Assembly (NCBI RefSeq): GCF_011758805.1
Contig: NZ_JAANOW010000003.1
Span: forward strand, 434,001-498,000
Source: Mycolicibacterium fluoranthenivorans
Lineage (GTDB): Bacteria > Actinomycetota > Actinomycetes > Mycobacteriales > Mycobacteriaceae
DNA: 64,000 bases
Direction of reading: 5' to 3'
The position numbers and the translations under genes are program-made. Shown one piece after another: positions 43,413-53,130 of this stretch; within the stretch, counting starts at the first letter, position 1; every line of letters starts with the position of its first letter. The notes beneath the pieces were generated by a model. That model made no database searches. It saw only the letters and a list, made by a program, of their open reading frames with translations, and was not told the DNA's origin.

Positions 43413-44371
43413 GTCAGCCCTCCCCCCAGGACGCCGCCCGCGACGCCCTACTGGCATTGCGGCACGAGATCTCCAAGGCCGTCGTCGGCCAGGAGGCCGT
43501 GGTCAGTGGCCTGGTGATCGCCCTGCTCTGCCGGGGACATGTGCTGCTGGAAGGTGTGCCCGGCGTGGCCAAGACGCTCCTGGTGCGCACCCTGGCGGCG
43601 GCCCTGCAACTGGAGTTCAAGCGGGTGCAGTTCACCCCCGATCTGATGCCCGGTGATGTCACGGGGTCACTGGTCTACGACGCACGCACCGCCGAGTTCG
43701 AGTTCCGCGCCGGTCCGGTGTTCACCAATCTGCTGCTGGCCGACGAGATCAACCGCACTCCCCCCAAGACCCAGGCCGCGTTGCTGGAGGCGATGGAGGA
43801 GCGTCAGGTCAGCGTCGACGGTGAACCGCGGCCGCTACCCGACCCGTTCATCGTCGCCGCCACCCAGAACCCGATCGAATACGAGGGCACCTACCAGCTG
43901 CCCGAGGCGCAGTTGGACCGTTTCCTGCTCAAACTCAATGTGCCACTGCCACCACGCGATCAGGAGATCGCGATCCTGGAGCGTCATGCACGCGGCTTCG
44001 ACCCTCGCGATCTGTCGGCGGTGCGCCCGGTCGCCGGGCCGGCCGAACTGGCTGCCGGCCGCGAAGGGGTTCGCCAGGTGCTGGTGGCCGGCGAGATACT
44101 CGGTTATATCGTCGATATCGTCGGTGCCACCCGGCAGTCGCCGTCACTTCAGTTGGGTGTCTCCCCGCGCGGCGCGACGGCGCTGCTGGCGACGGCGCGG
44201 TCGTGGGCCTGGTTGTCCGGCCGCAACTATGTCACCCCCGATGATGTGAAGGCCATGGCCCGGCCCACGCTGAGGCACCGGATCGCCTTGCGACCCGAGG
44301 CCGAGTTGGAGGGGGCCAGCCCGGACGGTGTGCTGGACGGCATCCTGGCCAGTGTGGCGGTACCGCGCTAG
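43409..44371 (+). CDS. moxR: MoxR family AAA+ ATPase (MoxR2-like)
   Basis: AAA+ ATPase of 320 residues. Walker A is GVPGVAKT, Walker B is LLADEIN, sensor 1 is ATQNP, and LPEAQLDRF and SPRG lie in the family-specific loops. MoxR proteins act as chaperones for metal or cofactor insertion and protein assembly, together with a DUF58 (VWA-like) partner. The GTG at 43409 overlaps the previous stop; the frame open to 42227 is rejected because it is antiphase to the DUF4350 gene. The gene order corresponds to M. tuberculosis moxR2 (Rv3692), as recalled. Confidence 0.92.
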   Translation: MSQPSPQDAARDALLALRHEISKAVVGQEAVVSGLVIALLCRGHVLLEGVPGVAKTLLVRTLAAALQLEFKRVQFTPDLMPGDVTGSLVYDARTAEFEFRAGPVFTNLLLADEINRTPPKTQAALLEAMEERQVSVDGEPRPLPDPFIVAATQNPIEYEGTYQLPEAQLDRFLLKLNVPLPPRDQEIAILERHARGFDPRDLSAVRPVAGPAELAAGREGVRQVLVAGEILGYIVDIVGATRQSPSLQLGVSPRGATALLATARSWAWLSGRNYVTPDDVKAMARPTLRHRIALRPEAELEGASPDGVLDGILASVAVPR

Positions 44372-45693
44372 TGGTACTGACCGGCCGCACCGGACTGATC
44401 GCCGCGATCGGCGCCCTGCCGGTCCTGCTATCGCCTTGGCCCGCTGCGACTTTCGCCGTCGTCGCGGTCATCCTGGCTGGCGCGGTGGCGATCGACGTGG
44501 TGCTGGCCGCAAGCACCCGGGCGGTGGAACTGAACCGGTCGGGCGATACCGCGGCGCGCCTCGGTCAGCCGGTACAGACCGAACTGGAGGTCTACAACCG
44601 TGGCGGCCGACGGCTGCGGGGTCTGATCCGCGATGCCTGGCCGCCGAGCGCATGCTCCCGCCCCCGCGAACATGCGGTGGATATTCCTGTCGGACAACGT
44701 CTTCGCGTGGTCACCACCTTGGCACCGGTGCGTCGCGGCGACCAGCGCAGCGCCCACGTCACGGTACGGTCGATGGGTCCGCTCGGACTGGCCGGTCGGC
44801 AGCGCACCCACCGCTCGAGTGGGACCGTGCGCATCCTGCCGCCGTTCCTGTCCCGCAAACACCTTCCGTCGCGGCTGGCGAAGCTGCGTGAACTGGACGG
44901 TATGGTGCCGGTACTGATCCGGGGTCAGGGCACCGAATTCGACTCGCTGCGTGAATACGTCGTCGGCGACGACGTGCGCTCGATCGACTGGCGGGCCACC
45001 GCGCGGCGCGCCGATGTGGTGGTCCGGACGTGGCGTCCGGAGCGAGACCGACGGGTGGTCATCGTGCTCGACACCGGCCGGACCTCGGCCGGGCGCATCG
45101 GCGTCGACCCCACCTCCGCCGATCCCCACGGCTGGCCCCGGCTGGACTGGTCGATGGATGCCGCGCTCCTGTTGTCGGCACTCGCCTCCCGCGCCGGTGA
45201 CCACGTGGATTTCCTTGCCCACGATCGCATTGTGCGGGCGGCGGTGTTCAACGCCGCACGCACCGACCTTCTCGCGAAGCTGGTCGAGGCCATGGCACCG
45301 CTGGAGCCGGCCCTGGTGGAATCCGATGCCACCGCAACCGTTTCCGCGGTGCAACGCCGCGTCCGGCGCCGGGCCCTGGTGGTGCTGCTCACCGACCTCA
45401 ATGCCTCCGCCCTCGACGAGGGCCTGATGACGGTGTTGCCCCAACTGGCCAACCGGCACCATGTGCTCATCGCGGCAGTGTCCGACCCCCGGGTCGACCA
45501 GTTGGCCGCCGGGCGAGCCGACGCCGCACAGGTCTACGACGCCGCGGCGGCCGAACGATCCCGCAACGATCGCCACGAGATCGCCACTCGGTTGCGTCGG
45601 CACGGTGTCGACGTCATCGACACCCTGCCCGAGGAGTTGGCGCCGGCCCTGGCCGACCGATACCTGGCCATGAAGGCCACCGGTCGCCTCTAG
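44371..45693 (+). CDS. DUF58 domain protein (Rv3693-like)
   Basis: A 440-residue protein with two N-terminal membrane helices (residues 5-45) and a C-terminal DUF58/VWA-like domain. The DUF58 signature is in EFDSLREYVVGDDVRSIDWRATAR, followed by a MIDAS-like VIVLDTGRTSAG. The GTG at 44371 shares its G with the MoxR stop (TAGTG). It is the usual partner of MoxR ATPases. The length equals that recalled for Rv3693. Confidence 0.9.
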   Translation: MVLTGRTGLIAAIGALPVLLSPWPAATFAVVAVILAGAVAIDVVLAASTRAVELNRSGDTAARLGQPVQTELEVYNRGGRRLRGLIRDAWPPSACSRPREHAVDIPVGQRLRVVTTLAPVRRGDQRSAHVTVRSMGPLGLAGRQRTHRSSGTVRILPPFLSRKHLPSRLAKLRELDGMVPVLIRGQGTEFDSLREYVVGDDVRSIDWRATARRADVVVRTWRPERDRRVVIVLDTGRTSAGRIGVDPTSADPHGWPRLDWSMDAALLLSALASRAGDHVDFLAHDRIVRAAVFNAARTDLLAKLVEAMAPLEPALVESDATATVSAVQRRVRRRALVVLLTDLNASALDEGLMTVLPQLANRHHVLIAAVSDPRVDQLAAGRADAAQVYDAAAAERSRNDRHEIATRLRRHGVDVIDTLPEELAPALADRYLAMKATGRL

Positions 45694-45780
45694 AACACTT
45701 GGTCGATGAATCCGTTGGTGGTACTGACCTCGTCGTAGTTGTCGACGCTGTAGGTGGGGCCGACCGGGTCCCACAGCGTT

Positions 45781-46773
45781 CTAACCGGTGGGCAGCACAT
45801 CGGGTGCCTCGTCGGCATCACCTGACTCGCCCGCGCGGACCGCCTTGCGCCCGAAATAGACGATGTAGGTGAGGAAGGCGATCTCGGCGGCGACACCGAT
45901 CCCGATGCGCAGGAAGGTCGGCAGCGGCGACGGCGTCACCAGCGCCTCGATCAGCCCGGAGATCAGCAGCACCACCACCAATCCCACGGCCACCGCCACC
46001 ACGGCGCGGCCCTGCTCGGCCAGCACCTGTCCGCGCGGCCGATCCCCCGGCGCGATCACCGTCCAGCCCAGCCGCATCCCCACCGCTGCAGCCAGGAACA
46101 CCGCTGTCAGCTCGAGCAGGCCATGCGGAATCAGCAGCCCCAACAACACGTCTGCCTTGCCGGCACCGAACATCAAGCCACCCGACACCCCCACGTTGAG
46201 CGCGTTCTGGAACAGCACATAGGGGATCGGAATCCCCAGCAGGATGGCGAAGCCGATGCACTGCGCGGCCACCCACGAGTTGTTCACCCACACCTGCAGG
46301 CCGAAGGACCCGGCCGGGTTCTCGCTGTAGTACGCCGCGAAGTCGTGATTGATCAGCTGCTCGAGCTCGGCGGGCGTCCCGATCGAGGCCCGGACCTCCG
46401 GACTGCCCGCCACCCATGCGCCGATGACCACCGCAACGACGAAGAACGCCACCGCGGTGCCCAGCCACCACCGCCACGAGCGGTAGGCCACCACCGGGAA
46501 GGACACCGTCCAGAAGCGAACCAGCTCGCTCCACAGCGGCGCATGCGCGCCGGTGACCACCGAGCGGGCCCGCGCCACCAGACCCGACAGCCTGCCGATC
46601 AGGACCGGATCGGCAGACGAGCTGCGCACCATCGACAGATGGGTGGACACCCGCTGATACAGGTCGACCAACTCGTCGACCTCGGCGCCGGTCAGCGCGC
46701 GGCGTCGGGTGAGCAGAAGCTCCAACCGGTCCCATGACGCGCGGTGGGCCAGCACAAACGCGTCGACATCCAC
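45781..46773 (-). CDS. stage II sporulation protein M-like membrane protein (Rv3694c-like)
   Basis: A 330-residue SpoIIM-family protein. The N-terminal helical region is DAFVLAHRASWDRLELLL, and about five membrane helices follow, with NVGVSGGLMFGAGKADVLLGLLIPHGLLELTAVF as the family core. The GTG at 46773 gives exactly the length recalled for Rv3694c; the frame open to 46905 is rejected. It is divergent from the RDD gene with only 28 bases between, so both are probably leaderless. Its role in non-sporulating bacteria is unknown. Confidence 0.88.
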   Translation of the reverse strand: MDVDAFVLAHRASWDRLELLLTRRRALTGAEVDELVDLYQRVSTHLSMVRSSSADPVLIGRLSGLVARARSVVTGAHAPLWSELVRFWTVSFPVVAYRSWRWWLGTAVAFFVVAVVIGAWVAGSPEVRASIGTPAELEQLINHDFAAYYSENPAGSFGLQVWVNNSWVAAQCIGFAILLGIPIPYVLFQNALNVGVSGGLMFGAGKADVLLGLLIPHGLLELTAVFLAAAVGMRLGWTVIAPGDRPRGQVLAEQGRAVVAVAVGLVVVLLISGLIEALVTPSPLPTFLRIGIGVAAEIAFLTYIVYFGRKAVRAGESGDADEAPDVLPTG

Positions 46774-46801
46774 CCCCGCAACCCTAGTAGCGTTAATCGG
46801 C

Positions 46802-47653
46802 ATGGTCTCGCAGCCGGAACCGTTGGTGACAGGCGACGCGGTGGTGCTCGATGTGTCGATCGCCCAACTGCCGGTGCGCGCTGCGGCGGCGCTCATCGAC
46901 CTCACCGTGATGATGATCGGCTACATCCTGGGCGTCACACTGTGGGCTCTGACGCTGGGTGAGTTCGACTCGGCTCTCTCCGCGGCCGTCCTGATCCTCT
47001 TCACGGTGCTGATGCTGCTCGGTTACCCGGTGGTGTTCGAGACCGCGACCCGAGGGCGCTCGCTGGGCAAGATGGCCCTGGGCCTGCGCGTGGTGTCCGA
47101 TGACGGCGGTCCGGAACGATTGCGCCAGGCCATTTTCCGGGCGCTGGCCGGCGTCATCGAGATCTTCATGTTCACCGGCGCGCCGGCGGTCCTCTGCAGC
47201 ATGATGTCGTCCAAGGCCAAGCGGATCGGGGATGTGTTCGCCGGCACGATGGTGATCAGCGAGCGCGCACCGAAGCTGAGTCCACCCCCGCCGATGCCAC
47301 CCACACTGGCCTGGTGGGCGGGCTCGCTACAGTTGTCCGGGCTGGCTCCTGCGCAGGCGGATATGGCACGACAGTTCCTGTCCCGCGCGGCACAGCTGGA
47401 CCCGCGGATGCGCGCGCAGATGGCGCACCGCATCGCCGGAGAGGTGACGGCCCGTATCGCGCCCCCGCCACCGCCGGGGACGCCACCCGAACTCGTGCTG
47501 GCCGCGGTACTGGCGGAGCGACACCGCCGCGAGCTCGACCGGCTGCACGTCTCGCATCCCACCTCCGGTCCGCCGCCCTGGACACCTCCCGTGACGCCCC
47601 CACCGCCTCCTGCGACACCGCCCTCCGCCAGCGGGTTCGCGGCGCCCCAGTAA
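46802..47653 (+). CDS. RDD family membrane protein (Rv3695-like)
   Basis: A 283-residue protein with an RDD domain. AAALIDLTVMMIGYILGVTLW is the first helix (with the Arg-Asp motif reduced), RGRSLGKMALGLRVV is the family signature, and a third helix follows. The C-terminal 130 residues are Pro/Ala-rich and cytoplasmic. It ends the conserved Rv3688c-Rv3695-like block. RDD proteins are suspected transporters. Confidence 0.87.
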   Translation: MVSQPEPLVTGDAVVLDVSIAQLPVRAAAALIDLTVMMIGYILGVTLWALTLGEFDSALSAAVLILFTVLMLLGYPVVFETATRGRSLGKMALGLRVVSDDGGPERLRQAIFRALAGVIEIFMFTGAPAVLCSMMSSKAKRIGDVFAGTMVISERAPKLSPPPPMPPTLAWWAGSLQLSGLAPAQADMARQFLSRAAQLDPRMRAQMAHRIAGEVTARIAPPPPPGTPPELVLAAVLAERHRRELDRLHVSHPTSGPPPWTPPVTPPPPPATPPSASGFAAPQ

Positions 47654-47654
47654 C

Positions 47655-47704
47655 AAAACGGGACAGCAATGTCCCATTTTGGATCAAAACTGCTATATTT
47701 TGAT
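47655..47704. promoter_or_regulatory. two inverted repeats upstream of lfrR
   Basis: GGGACA-N4-TGTCCC at 47660-47675 extends outward to AAAA/TTTT with one mismatch. ATCAAAA-N8-TTTTGAT at 47683-47704 follows and ends two bases before the lfrR start. Both are candidates for LfrR autoregulation of the lfrRA operon. Confidence 0.6.
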
Positions 47705-47706
47705 TC

Positions 47707-48288
47707 ATGAGCATGCCCAACTGGACCGATAACGCGGCCGCCAGCGGCCCGCGGGGGCGGACCCGGCGGGCCATCATCGATGCCGCGATCGCGGCGATCG
47801 CGGCCAACCCGGCCGCCACGCTCAGCGATATCGCGGAGGCCGCAGGCGTCGGGCGCAGCACCTTGCACCGGCACTTCTCCGAGCGCAGCGACCTGATGCG
47901 CGCGGTCGCCCTGCACGTGCACGAGGTGAGTACCGCGGCCATCGCCGCCGCCGACCCCGCCTGCGGGCCGGTCGATGCGGCCTTGCGCCGCGTGGTGGAA
48001 AGCCAGCTCGACCTGGGCCCGATCGTGCTCTACATCTACACCGACCCGGCCCTGCTGGCCGATCCCGAACTGGCCGCCCATCTCGACACCGGGGACGAGG
48101 CCATCGCGGAGGTACTGGCCCGCGCGGCCGCCGACGGACCCGTGTATCCCCCCGGCTGGTCCCGCCGGGTGTTCTGGGCACTGCTACTGACCGGCTATGA
48201 CGCCATCAGACAGGACGGTATCCCCCGGCACCAGGTCGTCGACGCGATCATGTCCAGCCTCACTCAAGGCACCATCACCTCTCGTTAA
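47707..48288 (+). CDS. lfrR: TetR repressor of the lfrA efflux pump
   Basis: A 193-residue TetR protein. The stretches VDAALRRVVESQLDLGPIVL, DPELAAH, YPPGWSRRVFWALL and PRHQVVDAIMSSLT match LfrR of M. smegmatis as I remember it. LfrR represses the lfrRA operon and is released by cationic dyes and related ligands. The helix-turn-helix is SDIAEAAGVGRSTLHRHFSE. The ATG at 47707 (or 47713) comes right after two inverted repeats. The lfrA gene starts nine bases after its stop. Confidence 0.9.
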   Translation: MSMPNWTDNAAASGPRGRTRRAIIDAAIAAIAANPAATLSDIAEAAGVGRSTLHRHFSERSDLMRAVALHVHEVSTAAIAAADPACGPVDAALRRVVESQLDLGPIVLYIYTDPALLADPELAAHLDTGDEAIAEVLARAAADGPVYPPGWSRRVFWALLLTGYDAIRQDGIPRHQVVDAIMSSLTQGTITSR

Positions 48289-48297
48289 GGAAGTTCC

Positions 48298-49854
48298 ATG
48301 TCCACCCGGCTCGATGCGGATGCATCGGCAAGCAACACGACCCCGACCACCCCCAAACGCGCCTGGATCGCGCTGGCAGTTCTCGCCCTGCCGGTATTGC
48401 TGATCGCGATCGACAACACGGTGCTGGCGTTCGCGCTACCCATGATCGCCGAGGATTTCCGACCGGCGGCATCCACCCAGTTGTGGATCGTCGACGTGTA
48501 TTCCCTTGTGCTGGCCGCACTTCTGGTCGCGATGGGCAGTCTCGGCGACCGGCTGGGCCGGCGCAAACTGCTGCTGATCGGCGCGAGTGGCTTCATGGTG
48601 GTCTCCGCCGCTGCAGCCTTCGCGCCCAGCGCCGAAATGCTGGTGCTGGCCCGCGCTGTGCTCGGCGTGTTCGGCGCCATGCTGATGCCGTCGACGCTGT
48701 CGTTGATCCGCAACATCTTCACCGAAGCCTCCGCGCGCCGACTGGCGATCGCCATCTGGGCCTCCTGTTTCACCGCGGGAACCACGCTGGGCCCCATCGT
48801 GGGTGGCGCCCTGCTGCAGCACTTCCATTGGGGTGCGGTCTTTCTGGTGGCCGTGCCCGTCCTGCTCCCACTGGTGGTGCTGGCGCCCAAGCTCGTCCCG
48901 GAATCGCGTGACCCGAATCCGGGCCCGCTGGATCTGACCAGCGTGGCGCTGTCGTTCGTCGCCATGCTGCCGTTGGTGTGGGCCATCAAGACCGCTGCGC
49001 ATGACGGCCTGTCGGCCGCCGCGGTGGGTGCGTTCGCCCTCGGCATCACCGCCGGTGTGCTGTTCGTGCGACGGCAGAACCGCAGTGCCACACCGATGCT
49101 GGACATGGAACTGTTCCGGTACGGCCCGTTCACCTCGTCGGTGTTGGCCAACTTCCTGTCCATCGTCGGCCTGATCGGGTTCATGTTCTTCACCTCGCAG
49201 CACCTGCAACTGGTGCTGGGGCTGAGTCCACTGGCCGCGGGCCTGGTGACGCTGCCGGGTGCCGTCGTCTCGATGATGGCGGGCATGGGTGTGGTGCGGG
49301 CCGCGAAGCGGTTCACGCCGCAGACGCTGATGATCGTCGGCCTGATCTTCGTGGCACTGGGCTTCACCCTGATCCTGTTGTTCCGGCATGACCTGACGGT
49401 CGCGGCGGTCATCGCGTCCTTCGTGGTGCTGGAGTTCGGCGTGGGCGTCTCCCAGACGGTGTCCAACGACACCATCGTGGCGTCGGTCCCGGCTGCCAAA
49501 GCCGGTGCCGCATCAGCGGTGTCGGAGACCGCGTACGAACTGGGCGCGGTGGTCGGCGCCGCGACGCTGGGCACCATCTTCACCGCGTTCTACCGCTCCA
49601 ATGTGGTGGTGCCGAGCGGATTGACTCCCGAGCAGGCCGGTGCAGCCGGTGAGAGTATCGGTGGCGCGACATCGGTGGCCGCCGAACTGCCCGCCGGCCT
49701 GGCCGAGCGGCTACTCGATTCCGCCCGTACGGCTTTCGACTCGGGCATCGCACCGACCGCGGCCATCGCCATCGTGCTGACGCTGACCGCGGCGGCCATT
49801 GTCAGCGTGTCGTTCCGCCGGTCCACAGCAGCGCCGCTCCCAGCAGAGCGGTGA
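48298..49854 (+). CDS. lfrA: MFS drug efflux transporter LfrA (DHA2, 14 helices)
   Basis: A 518-residue EmrB/QacA-type proton antiporter. It has LLIAIDNTVLAFALPMIAEDF, QLWIVDVYSLVLAALLVAMGSLGDRLGRR (motif A), ASCFTAGTTLGPIVGGALL (motif C) and a C-terminal VSNDTIVASVPAAKAGAAS segment, all as recalled for M. smegmatis LfrA. LfrA exports fluoroquinolones, dyes and other cationic drugs. The ATG at 48298 has AAGGA six bases upstream. Its last 53 bases overlap the 3' end of the convergent DUF1772 gene. Confidence 0.92.
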   Translation: MSTRLDADASASNTTPTTPKRAWIALAVLALPVLLIAIDNTVLAFALPMIAEDFRPAASTQLWIVDVYSLVLAALLVAMGSLGDRLGRRKLLLIGASGFMVVSAAAAFAPSAEMLVLARAVLGVFGAMLMPSTLSLIRNIFTEASARRLAIAIWASCFTAGTTLGPIVGGALLQHFHWGAVFLVAVPVLLPLVVLAPKLVPESRDPNPGPLDLTSVALSFVAMLPLVWAIKTAAHDGLSAAAVGAFALGITAGVLFVRRQNRSATPMLDMELFRYGPFTSSVLANFLSIVGLIGFMFFTSQHLQLVLGLSPLAAGLVTLPGAVVSMMAGMGVVRAAKRFTPQTLMIVGLIFVALGFTLILLFRHDLTVAAVIASFVVLEFGVGVSQTVSNDTIVASVPAAKAGAASAVSETAYELGAVVGAATLGTIFTAFYRSNVVVPSGLTPEQAGAAGESIGGATSVAAELPAGLAERLLDSARTAFDSGIAPTAAIAIVLTLTAAAIVSVSFRRSTAAPLPAER

Positions 49855-50263
49855 CGGTGCGGGCGTGGTTCCACGCCGTCCACGGACCCAGGTAGGCCCG
49901 CCAATCCAGCCCACCGTCGAGCTTGTCGTTCAGCGGAACGTTGAACGCGATGGTGATGAGGGCAGGCAGGACCGCCAGGGCGGCACCTGCGACCAGGTAT
50001 CCGCTGCCCGGTCGCCCCCACTGCATGATCGCGATGGCTCCGAGCACCATCGCCAGCAGCGTGGTGCCGAAGAACAACGCCAGGAAGGACGCGCTGGTCT
50101 GGGCTTCAGCGTTGACACCGCGCATGGCGGTGGCGGCATCGGCAGCTCCGGTCCGGTCCAAGCCGGGCATCACGAAGCTGGAGAACGCGTAGAAGATACC
50201 GCCGACAGCAGCGCTGCCGATCGTGGTGGCGGCGACGAGCAGGGCGACTGGGGTGTGTGACAT
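49802..50263 (-). CDS. DUF1772 (anthrone oxygenase-like) membrane protein
   Basis: A 153-residue protein with four predicted membrane helices and the DUF1772 pattern: GGIFYAFSSFVMPGL near the N-terminus, NVPLNDKL and a late W..WNHARTVTALLG. The family includes fungal anthrone oxygenase-like proteins but is mostly uncharacterised. It overlaps lfrA tail to tail. Confidence 0.82.
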   Translation of the reverse strand: MSHTPVALLVAATTIGSAAVGGIFYAFSSFVMPGLDRTGAADAATAMRGVNAEAQTSASFLALFFGTTLLAMVLGAIAIMQWGRPGSGYLVAGAALAVLPALITIAFNVPLNDKLDGGLDWRAYLGPWTAWNHARTVTALLGAALLWTGGTTR

Positions 50264-50345
50264 GCGCCCAAGTCAACGACGCGAAGCCCAGACGATCTAT
50301 GGCTGAAGATCTCATCTTCATACGTGATCGTCTCGACGAATCGAC

Positions 50346-51563
50346 CTAGTTGACCGCCGGTGGTGGTGGTTCGAACGGTTGGTACCACCACCATTGGGCG
50401 CGTTCGCCGGTCGGTCCGGGGTAGGGCGGGACCACGGGTGCCGGTGTGGTGGGTGGGCGGGCCAAGGCTCCGCCGTTGAGTTTTCGGCCGTCGTTGTCGG
50501 TGACGACCAGCCGGTCTGCGGGCCCGGTGAGGGTGAGGCCGCCGCGGTGGTGCAGGCGGTGGTGGTACGGGCAGAGCAGGACCAGGTTGGACAGTTCGGT
50601 GGGGCCGCCGTCTTCCCAATGCTGGAGGTGGTGGGCGTGCAGTCCGCGGGTGGCGGCGCAGCCGGGCACCACACAGCAGCGGTCGCGGTGCTCGAGTGCG
50701 CGGCGCAGGCGGCGGCTGATGGTGCGGGTGGCCCGGCCGGAGCCGATCGGTTGGCCGTGGCGTGCGAACCACACCTCGCAGGTGGTATCGCAGAGCAGGT
50801 AGCGGCGTTCATCCTCGGACAGGACCGGGCCCAGGTGCAGTGATGCGACCGGCTTGTCGATATCGAGGTGCACCACCACGGTGGTGTGTTGCCCGTGCGG
50901 GCGCCGCGCCACATCAGAATCCCAGCCGGCTTCGACCAGGCTCATGAACGCATCCACCCGCGTCGGGAACGGGGTGCCGTCCCCGGTGTCGGCGGGGTGT
51001 TCGGCGATCAGCGCATCATGGTGGGACTGCACGGCCGCATCGAATGTCGCGGCCTCCAGCCGGGGTAGCCGGATCCGGTAAGTGGTGTACCGCTCCCCGG
51101 TGGAGGTTTTCGTGACCTCCGGCCCCGATTCGGGCGGTGTCTCAGGATCGGGTCGCGGTGCCATCGTGATTGCGGTACGCAGCTGGCTGACCGTGGCCAC
51201 CGACGCCAGTTCGGCGTAATGCGCATCGGAGCCCTCGGCGGCACGTTCGGCGATCACCCCGACCTGATCCAACGACAACCGCCCCTCACGCAGGGCTTCG
51301 GCGCAGCGCGGAAACTCGGCCAGCCGCCGTGCCACCGCGACAACGGTCTCAGCGTTACGCGGGGCGACCCCGGTCTTCCACGCCACCAACGCCGACACCG
51401 ACCGTGCGCCGGTCAGGCCGGCGAGCTCCTCGCGCTCCAACTCGGCCACGATCTGCACCAGCCGCCCGTCGATCGCATTGCGCTGCCCGCACAACTCCGC
51501 GATCTCGTCGAACAACACCTCCAGCCGCTCCCCGGCGGCCAAAGATGTTGCGGTACCAGACAT
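50346..51563 (-). CDS. DUF222 / HNH endonuclease (13E12 family) protein
   Basis: A 405-residue protein with an N-terminal DUF222 region and a C-terminal HNH nuclease motif: [20 protein letters not shown], then [21 protein letters not shown], with paired Cys for zinc and His for catalysis. This is the 13E12 repeat family, present in many copies in mycobacteria and linked to mobile or homing elements. The C-terminal tail is Pro/Trp-rich. It starts at an ATG at 51563 and is flanked by unrelated genes. Confidence 0.88.
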   Translation of the reverse strand: MSGTATSLAAGERLEVLFDEIAELCGQRNAIDGRLVQIVAELEREELAGLTGARSVSALVAWKTGVAPRNAETVVAVARRLAEFPRCAEALREGRLSLDQVGVIAERAAEGSDAHYAELASVATVSQLRTAITMAPRPDPETPPESGPEVTKTSTGERYTTYRIRLPRLEAATFDAAVQSHHDALIAEHPADTGDGTPFPTRVDAFMSLVEAGWDSDVARRPHGQHTTVVVHLDIDKPVASLHLGPVLSEDERRYLLCDTTCEVWFARHGQPIGSGRATRTISRRLRRALEHRDRCCVVPGCAATRGLHAHHLQHWEDGGPTELSNLVLLCPYHHRLHHRGGLTLTGPADRLVVTDNDGRKLNGGALARPPTTPAPVVPPYPGPTGERAQWWWYQPFEPPPPAVN

Positions 51564-51660
51564 AAACTCATCATCGCAGAGGGCACCGACAAGTTCGGAT
51601 CACCGGAAGTCGACGCAGTGCGGCCCCGCGGACCATCCCGCGGGGCCGCACGCATCACTT

Positions 51661-53130
51661 CTACTCGCCCGCGCTGCTCGACCCCGAGTCACCCGAGGAC
51701 TTCGCGCCGGCGCCGGCCTTGGCCGACTCTGTCGAACCCGACTCCGATGCGCCGGCCGCGCCGGACGACGCGTGAGTGCCGCCCGACGTGGTCCCGGTAC
51801 CCGGCTCCGCCTTGACGCTATCGCGCGTCACCGACCCCTTGGCACCCTTCGCACCCTTGACGCCCTTCGCACCCTTGGTGGTCGCGTCCTTGGCCGTCGC
51901 GTCCTTGGCCGTCGCGTCCTTGGCCGTCGCGTCCTTGGCCGTCGCGTCCTTGGTCGTCGCGTCCTTGGTGGTGGTCGACGAGTTGGTATCAGCGTCTTTC
52001 GTTGCGGTCGAGCCGGATTCGGCGGCAGCACTACCCGCGGCGCTGGCGTCAGGGGCCTTGACCGCAGTGGCCGGTTCGGCATCCTTGGTCACCGTGGTAT
52101 CGGCTTCCGCGGGAGTTGCCTTGGTATCGGTCGCCGAGGCTTCCGTACTTTCGGTGCCGGCGGCCGCAGCCGTTTCGCCACCCGTCGTTGCGGAGGCGGT
52201 TTCCGTTGCTGCCGCGGCCTTTTCAGCTGTCGCGGCGGGCGCCGCACCCGTGGCATCCACTGCCAGCGTCACCGTGGTGGCGGCGGACGCGGTGGGTAGC
52301 GCCGCGGCCGTTGCCGCGGGCGCCGTGGTCGTGGGCAGGCCGGCCCGCAGCGCCTGAAGGATCGTGCTCCCGATGTACGGCAAGGTGCCGGTGGTGAACT
52401 GCTTCGCCTGCTCCACCGCGTTCTTCAGTACGTCGGCGATGCCGTGCTGCACGGCGTTGATGACGTTCACCGGGTTGAGAGTCTTGACGGCGTCCAGCAC
52501 CTTCTGTGTGCTGGTGACGATCTGCTGAAGCAGCGGCGGCGTGCCGCCGGCGTTGAAGCCCAGGCCGATTGTCGAGGCGACGACCCCCACCAGCATGCTC
52601 AGCCCGGCGTTAAAGAGCGCCGACACCATTGCCTGTCCGACCTTGAACGGCCGTTCCAGGGCCGGCTGCAGCGCCGCCCACGGGTTGCCGAGCAGAGCCA
52701 GGATGGGCATCAGGCCGGCACTGATGACGGCGTCGATGGCGCCGTTCACGTCACCGGTGGCCAGGATCTTCCCGGCCGCCTTCAGCGTCGCGGGCAGCCC
52801 GGCGCCGAGCTGACCGAGCGCCGACCCCGCGGCCTTCGCCGCTTCGAGGACCTGCCGCGCCGTGTAGAGCTGGTTGTTCACGATCTGCCGCAGAATCGGC
52901 AGCGGGTCGGCCAGCACCGTGTGAACGGTCTGATTCAGCCAGGAACCGGCATCTTCGAGTACCGGCTTGAACACGTTGATCGGGTTGTCGATCGACGACG
53001 CGGTCAGCTGCACTTGCGGCATGTGCGTCTGGGGCAGGTTGGGGTGCGCGGCGATCGGTGTCACCGCGATGACGCTGGCGCCGACGAGCGCGACGCCCGC
53101 GGTCACATAGGGGCGCATCGCCGATTGCAT
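51661..53130 (-). CDS. exported Ala/Thr-rich protein with KDATA repeats
   Basis: About 489 residues. A signal peptide occupies residues 1-30 ([24 protein letters not shown], cleaved before H). A helical domain follows (residues about 40-270) similar to exported mycobacterial proteins of unknown function. The tail is long, low-complexity and Ala/Thr/Lys-rich, with six tandem KDAT(A/T) units and [11 protein letters not shown]. The ATG at 53130 has AAGGA seven bases upstream; in-frame ATGs at 53136 and 53148 are alternatives. The Lys-rich tail might bind anionic cell-wall polymers or nucleic acids (inference). Confidence 0.75.
   Translation of the reverse strand: MQSAMRPYVTAGVALVGASVIAVTPIAAHPNLPQTHMPQVQLTASSIDNPINVFKPVLEDAGSWLNQTVHTVLADPLPILRQIVNNQLYTARQVLEAAKAAGSALGQLGAGLPATLKAAGKILATGDVNGAIDAVISAGLMPILALLGNPWAALQPALERPFKVGQAMVSALFNAGLSMLVGVVASTIGLGFNAGGTPPLLQQIVTSTQKVLDAVKTLNPVNVINAVQHGIADVLKNAVEQAKQFTTGTLPYIGSTILQALRAGLPTTTAPAATAAALPTASAATTVTLAVDATGAAPAATAEKAAAATETASATTGGETAAAAGTESTEASATDTKATPAEADTTVTKDAEPATAVKAPDASAAGSAAAESGSTATKDADTNSSTTTKDATTKDATAKDATAKDATAKDATAKDATTKGAKGVKGAKGAKGSVTRDSVKAEPGTGTTSGGTHASSGAAGASESGSTESAKAGAGAKSSGDSGSSSAGE
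51881..51970. repeat. six 15-bp tandem repeats ([10 protein letters not shown] units)
   Basis: Six units of GTCGCGTCCTTGGCC (+ strand) lie end to end, the last two differing in the final bases. They are in frame in the exported protein gene and encode the Lys-Asp-Ala-Thr repeats. Confidence 0.95.

Noticed and set aside
51478..52299. Plus-strand frame with RRVLG-type repeats
   Set aside because: It is the antisense of the KDATA repeats in the exported protein gene; no signal or domain of its own.
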